Assembly (NCBI RefSeq): GCF_021018895.1
Contig: NC_079373.1
Span: 18,117,001-18,181,000, forward strand
Origin: Seriola aureovittata
Lineage: Eukaryota; Chordata; Actinopteri; Carangiformes; Carangidae
DNA: 64,000 bases
Direction: 5' to 3'
Shown here: in pieces, positions 59,759-64,000 of the stretch
How positions within the stretch are numbered: the first letter of the stretch is position 1
How the letters are laid out: the number at the start of each line of letters is the position of its first letter
Position numbers and translations under genes: made by a program
Notes under the pieces: generated by a model
What the model was told of the DNA's origin: nothing
Databases searched by the model: none
What the model saw: the letters and a program-made list of their open reading frames with translations, nothing else

Positions 59759-62466
59759 AATGACCTGATTGCTTGCCAATGCCAATTTTTGCTACTGGGT
59801 TTATGTTGGATCAAGTGAACAATATGTAATTTTGGAGAAAAGTGGGACTACTCAGAAAAGGTCTCATGAACAACTATGCTGGGTGTGACTTATGAGACCT
59901 TTGCTCTAACCTATAACTCTGTTCTATACTCCTTTTGAAAGCATGTTTATTTAAGACAGTTGTATCATAACAACAGTATGTGGGGTTACAAGTTCATTTG
60001 GTTGCTGTACACTGTCTATAAAAAAATCATCTTCTACCAAATTGCAATTCAGTTGCAGCTGCTAGGTTGCTCTGTAGTTTACCATGTTTACTTTTCTCTA
60101 TACCTTCACAACCAATTCAGGACCTCCAGCAAGGAAGCATCCCCACGGAATGATTCGGCCTCGACCATGCTGTATGGTATGGATGGTGTGGGACTTGAGA
60201 TGTGCAGTGCATGGCTTACACCAAATTCAGCATTTAGTATGATGACCAAAAACTTCAATCTTGATCTCATCAGACCCCACAACCTTGTTTCACTTTGTTT
60301 CAGAGCATCCTGCAATGTCTGGCAAACAGCGGCCTAGATGTCATATGTGTCTTTTTTCAGCAGCCAAAAAGCTGCAACTGGTGAAGCACCCAGGCAAAAG
60401 TATGCAGTCCGATCGGGCATGGTTTACAGCTGTACCATATCTTTTTCCATTTTATATAACTGACTTTATGACAGGGATATTCACTGCTTTTCAACTTTTA
60501 TGTGTCCTTGACCTGACTTCTCTCCCATGTTACTTTTAAATAAACTTGTTTCTTATATATTTAAAGAGTTCCTAGAGTTTTAGTAAACAAAATGACTTAC
60601 AAGCTGTTAGACCAGGTTGGCCAGGTTACATTAAACAACACACCCAGGCATTGCAAGGGAGAAAGAACAAGAAAGAACAACTCTTTATATAGCTAAGAGG
60701 AAGGTTGGAATATGGTCACTGGAAAACAGCTCAGTCTGCTGGCCTGAAGCACAAACACATGAGTGGATGTGCCATTGGTGATCCATTCACAAAAAGGGTT
60801 TGTTTGGGCTGGTTATCTTCTGCATGAATGAACAAGGTCAAAATATGTGTGTGTCTGTGTGTGTGTGTGTATGGTGGGAGGGGGACTGGTAGCACTTTGA
60901 ACCAGGCACCTCAGAGCCTATTGGAGGGTTAACAAACACCACTTTGAAGACAGGCTGAACTGAACATTTACGTCATGGAACAAACACTGACCTAAATCAA
61001 ACCTGCTACATACATAAACCAGCACTGACTCTACCAAAATAAGAATATTATTTCTAAAACAAGCCAACACTATAAAACATTTACTTCAACACAGGCCCTA
61101 TACATAAATGAGAACTTTACTCAATTCAGGGATTTACTATACTGTTTTGAAATAATCTACCTGCCAATACCATTAAGCCTAAATTGTAGAACACACTGAA
61201 ATCTCCTTCATCAGTACTGTAAAAACAAGCAAATATTGGTCAAAGGTGAGGAAATGATACCGTATTAAAATGGACTGTCAGCATTATCTTGGCAATGTGG
61301 TCTACAGCTTGAGGAGGTTTTGTGCCCATGAATGACTCATCTGTCATACCACATTGTACACCAAGTCAGTGGCTCCCAAGCTGTTTTATACGGCAGATGT
61401 GCATTAGAAAATGGAGCCTGTTTAAATCAGGGTGTTTCCTACAAGCCCGTGATAATATCTGTGTTGTTTACTACATGGTGTGAGCAATTAATTTAACAAG
61501 CTACTGTACTGGTCGGTATAGCTTTATGTAAATAGGTAACGGATCAAAGCGGCAATTCCACCCACAAAATGTTTTACTTTCGATTTATCTTCCTAAACGT
61601 TTGCAATCAAATCCCTTATAGGTAACGGGTCCAAGTCTGTCAATTCCTGACCTAAATGCAAAGTGTTCAGAGATGGATTTTCCTGGTTACCAGGCCGAGA
61701 CTTCAAAGTGTACACTATGACGCAGCTAGCAACGCACTGTGGGAAATGCAGTCCTGAGTAGAAGCTAACATAGTAGCTAACCACTCTTACTACCACTTGT
61801 AACGTTAGTGACAAGCTGATAATTTATCCAAACAACCATGTAGCTATTAATATTAGTACAAGCACACTAAATTAAAACACTTGTTTTTTTTACATGTTGC
61901 GGTCAGCCAGCTGACACAGGACTTCCCCACACTCTATCTGAGGCTAACGTCAGCGTTAGCATGTGATGACTGGACGATGAATTAACCTACCGCTATAACA
62001 CAGCTAGCTAACGGAAACCACGAAAATAAAACGATTCAGTGACCAAGGTCTTCAGCTAGCTAACTTATCGTTTACTCGGCTAACCCTGACAATGTGGACA
62101 CGTTAACTTATGAATTCACCAATGCGTTATATACACAGCTTGCTACATCCCCTGCCAAGGGTAGCATCAATCAAACGTACCCAAGTTAGCATTTGGTGGC
62201 TAACTGTGTCAACCCCACGTAAGGAGCGCTTGATATGTTCACTACGATCTGACGGGGTAGCGGGACTTGAACTCCCGTTGGTTTTAAACTAAGAACCCCG
62301 CCCACCTGCGACACGCTGTGCTTTAAAACGCGCATTCCCACCATGAAAACAGACAAGGATAGGCCCCGTGTCTCCCAAGGAAAAAGACTCGGTTTAACCA
62401 AACAAAAGCAATATGGTTGACTTTGTCGCCCCAGAAGCTTACCATTTGAAGTATCCGTCTGAGCAT
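46733..62466 (-). CDS. eea1: Early endosome antigen 1, complete (29 coding exons, 1395 residues)
   Basis: Rab5 effector and PI3P-binding tether that docks endocytic vesicles before fusion. The ATG at 62464-62466 opens MLRRILQM, spliced to TPGKGGSQNAESEQ, matching the family N-terminus. Twenty-nine exons join without a break to 4188 bases, close to the roughly 1410 residues of mammalian EEA1. Order: C2H2 finger (C38, C41, H54, H59), continuous coiled coil (about 70-1310), FYVE finger (about 1333-1395) ending ELQG then TGA. Conserved anchors include NFNIKQMKDLFEQKAAQL-type sequence, VLRQIGDKDQKIQNLEALLQ and TVQNNQDERRALLER. Of 28 introns, 23 are phase 0. Exon borders are hand-called. Confidence 0.97.
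47320..48781 (-). other. eea1: eea1 intron 26, simple repeats only
   Basis: 1.46 kb with a (GAT)n repeat at 47464-47508, a short GT run near 48066-48086 and a T run near 48336. No coding similarity is recognised. Confidence 0.7.
47464..47508. repeat. (GAT)n microsatellite
   Basis: About 13 GAT units on the plus strand in eea1 intron 26. Confidence 0.95.
48782..56551 (-). CDS. eea1: eea1 exons 10-26: coiled-coil rod
   Basis: Exons: 56435-56551, 54678-55016, 54011-54160, 53569-53688, 53034-53237, 52615-52815, 52345-52458, 52016-52171, 51713-51852, 51245-51575, 50988-51089, 50703-50897, 50349-50531, 49966-50151, 49747-49878, 49135-49320 and 48782-49020. The protein is almost all E, K, Q, L and A in heptad-like order, with no proline-rich breaks, and forms the long parallel homodimer that lets EEA1 reach tethered vesicles. 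Conserved islands are QAGEGETAVLNQLKEKNHAL, EAKQLLIQQKLELQGQ and ELEKQTDELRGEIAVLEATV. Exons 10-17 and 20-25 are all symmetric 0-0. Confidence 0.95.
55017..56434 (-). other. eea1: eea1 intron 10, nothing recognised
   Basis: 1.4 kb with several short ORFs on both strands (for example 55786-55986 minus and 55913-56098 plus). None has a recognisable domain or exon-like flanks consistent with the eea1 phases. Confidence 0.6.
57429..62466 (-). CDS. eea1: eea1 exons 1-9: Rab5-binding C2H2 finger and start of the rod
   Basis: Exons: 62443-62466, 59549-59626, 59307-59419, 59128-59182, 58942-59007, 58779-58809, 58592-58696, 58248-58369 and 57429-57584. Exon 3 encodes GFICPQCMKSHNSAEELFKH and YELFH: a C-x2-C-x12-H-x4-H finger, the N-terminal Rab5-GTP site in this family. 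Exons 4-5 read EDLTMLRQEVQDLHASLK and WFSGELKKELDKVQGQLKQ, starting the coiled coil. Exon 7 reads EKFNIKQMKDLFEQKAAQLA. Exon 9 gives GVEDVEVLQKELVQVQTLMD. Confidence 0.95.
59022..59057. repeat. (CA)n microsatellite
   Basis: About 17 CA units just upstream of the eea1 exon 5 acceptor on the sense strand. Confidence 0.95.
59698..59757. repeat. (GT)n microsatellite
   Basis: About 28 GT units with one interruption, in eea1 intron 1 close to exon 2. Confidence 0.95.
60106..60400 (-). pseudogene. Tc1-like transposase remnant in eea1 intron 1
   Basis: Reverse-complement stretches such as ggtctgatgagatcaagatt with gaagtttttggtcatcat, then taagccatgcactgcacatc and cgtggggatgcttccttgct, follow Tc1 transposase coding order. 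The expected reading frame contains a stop (tactaaatgctgaatttgg region) and drifts. No terminal repeats are found around it, so it is an old fragment. Confidence 0.65.
61640..62340. promoter_or_regulatory. eea1: CpG-richer putative regulatory region near the eea1 5' end
   Basis: It contains gtgggaaatgcagtcctgag at about 61739-61758, whose reverse complement resembles the ZNF143/SBS core (ACTACATTTCCCA type). There is also a GC box (ccccgccc, about 62296) and several gttagc/gctaac repeats. It lies within intron 1, just downstream of the first coding exon, and could be a second promoter or an intronic enhancer. Confidence 0.4.
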
Positions 62467-62620
62467 GGCCTCGACTGTGTTTGTCCGAACACAAAATCCA
62501 ATCAGTTTTCCAAAAGCAAAACCTACGTAGCTGTACAACGAACACCTGACCAAGCTCAGGGAGCAGCGGCGAATGGGCGGGTCATGGAGAGGATGGTTGA
62601 GCAGGACAGTCTGGCTATAT
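62467..62620 (-). promoter_or_regulatory. eea1: eea1 5' UTR / core promoter
   Basis: This lies just upstream of the eea1 ATG. It holds a CCAATCAG motif (62498-62505, plus strand, so inverted relative to eea1) and a GC box (gggcgg, 62575-62580). No TATA box is seen, fitting a housekeeping gene. Confidence 0.5.
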
Positions 62621-62689
62621 TCAAGATTATACACAAGTGCTGCTGTCCTGTTCTGCTGCACTGATTAAAACACTTGGGGCAATGGGGAT

Positions 62690-64000
62690 AATCAATAAAC
62701 GTTTTTTATTTAAAAGGTTTTTATATACAACATAGTGGTGCACAACATAATATTCCAGTCACACATGCACAAATAGAAAAAAAAAATATTAGATGATCTT
62801 TCCAGTGCTCCTAAGTACATGAGTCACTGATATAATAGACTGAAATTATAAGATAATTTGTATTCTTTCTGAGGTGTTGACAAAAAAAAAAAGAGTCTGG
62901 CCAGTGACCGTGACTTACTGTCCTAGTTTCCTATTCATCATGGAAGAAGGGGGTATTTCCCTATGAAACATAAATCTTTTCAGTCACTGCATACTAAATA
63001 CTGTACATTCAATTGTAACATGAAATCCAAGTTTCCTTCAACATCCTATAGTTCAAATCTATTCACTGTAAGGGGCTGGTTTCAACAGTTGTGTGTAAGG
63101 CAGTCTGCACTGCTTCCCATCAGTGATGTAGGATGAACAGTGTTTATGAACATAACACACTTTACTGTTGTGTAGGCACTTAAAAGAATCAGACTAAAGC
63201 ACAACATATTGTACCTCTACTCTAAAACCAAAGCCTCCTTATTGTATTCTCAGACATTAACAGGAGTTCACATTTGTCAAATGCACTTAATAATGATAGT
63301 GTCTTCAGAAGATATGTATGATACAATCTGTGTGTAAGTGTTAAATACTCTTTGGCACATGTGTAAGTTTTGATTACTTGACTACAGATCTGCTCCACTA
63401 CACAGAAGCCAATATTTATTTTAACTGTGCCAATATGCTGTAATTAGTTTGATTTAACAGTCAGCCTGACAACATTAAAGATTTTTGCAAATAAAAGGAT
63501 GTTTTAGGCATGACTCCTTTAGTGTAGTGGCTGGTTTGCAGTTATTCCCCTAATCTTTATTACAGTGTTACGCTGTTACTAGTGATTAGATATGATAATG
63601 TATGTACTTGTAATGTGGAAATGACCAGAAGAACAATGTTGTTCACACTTGTTGCATCAAAGTAGACTTTGCCCTAACTCTCTTTAGGGGAAATACCACA
63701 GAAGATTTAAACCATGGTGAGGCGACAGTAGTTTACTGTCAGAAAAGTACACAAAAAAAAACTTAACTGATAAAAATATTCATAAACATGTATCTACTCC
63801 TCTTCGAAATGTCTTGCAGAATGATAACATTTGGCACTGAGTCACTTTGGGGATAGGACTTCCTCTAAGAGCCAACACTTCCCAGTACTGGCCTCCAGGA
63901 AACCAACCAAACACTCTGTGCACTGCCAATCAAATGTTCACAATGTAAGACTAAGAAGGATCTTCACATTGCATAAGCAGCACACTGAGAATATCCATCT
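62690..64000 (-). other. Non-coding stretch, possible 3' UTR of the next gene
   Basis: No coding similarity is found. Reading on the minus strand, AATAAA occurs near 62705-62711 (reverse of tttatt), where a leftward transcript could end. The plus strand also has caataaac near 62693, so direction is uncertain. The sequence is A/T-rich and UTR-like. Confidence 0.3.

Larger units (their letters stand above)
59627..62442 (-). other. eea1: eea1 intron 1
   Basis: 2.8 kb containing a GT repeat, a Tc1 remnant and, at its 5' end (61.65-62.44 kb), a CpG-richer stretch with GC boxes and a ZNF143-like motif. It holds no recognised coding exon. Confidence 0.7.

Noticed and set aside
62235..62305. tRNA-like T arm on the minus strand (cgggagttcaagtcccg hairpin)
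   Set aside because: The hairpin does not match canonical T-arm register, and no D or anticodon arm at the right distance can be drawn.
62413..62664. 83-codon plus-strand ORF over the eea1 start
   Set aside because: No recognisable domain. It overlaps eea1 exon 1 and promoter in antisense, and codon composition looks random.
1..64000. A novel defence, toxin or other bacterial-style gene system
   Set aside because: The window is vertebrate genomic DNA fully explained by three known genes, introns and common fish repeats; no unexplained gene cluster is seen.

Overview
This 64 kb window is vertebrate nuclear DNA, almost certainly from a percomorph-type teleost. The genes are split into many short exons with GT/AG (and two GC/AG) borders. 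The window is rich in CA/GT microsatellites, tRNA-derived SINEs, Tc1 remnants and the small DNA elements common in spiny-rayed fish. I joined exons by hand on both strands, and every junction in all three gene models keeps frame.

Layout. (1) Positions 3592-27301, minus strand: 37 exons of itpr2 (inositol 1,4,5-trisphosphate receptor type 2), residues 1-1680. This covers the suppressor domain, the IP3-binding core and most of the regulatory armadillo region. The C-terminal channel lies beyond the left edge. (2) Positions 27302-30770: divergent intergenic space with a G-rich tract and a deleted Tc1-like transposon. (3) Positions 31744-43277, plus strand: plekhg7, a DH-PH Rho guanine nucleotide exchange factor, complete in 16 coding exons (737 codons before the stop). 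(4) Positions 46733-62466, minus strand: eea1 (early endosome antigen 1), complete in 29 coding exons (1395 residues). It has an N-terminal C2H2 finger, a long coiled coil and a C-terminal FYVE finger; a long 3' UTR is inferred down to about 43.9 kb. (5) Positions 62.7-64 kb: no coding sequence recognised; possibly the 3' UTR of a further gene.

plekhg7 and eea1 lie tail to tail, as I recall for human 12q22; itpr2 and plekhg7 lie head to head. The three genes are not a functional operon. itpr2 is an ER calcium-release channel, plekhg7 a predicted Rho-family activator, and eea1 a Rab5/PI3P endosome tether.

I found no CRISPR array, defence cassette or other clearly new system. The most interesting points are splicing-related: a 45-nt cassette exon in itpr2 at the position of the ITPR1 SI splice site, a candidate unannotated 15-nt microexon in the eea1 rod, and two GC-AG introns. 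Also notable are clear transposon footprints, one SINE with an exact target duplication and one Tc1 element with perfect 18-bp termini.
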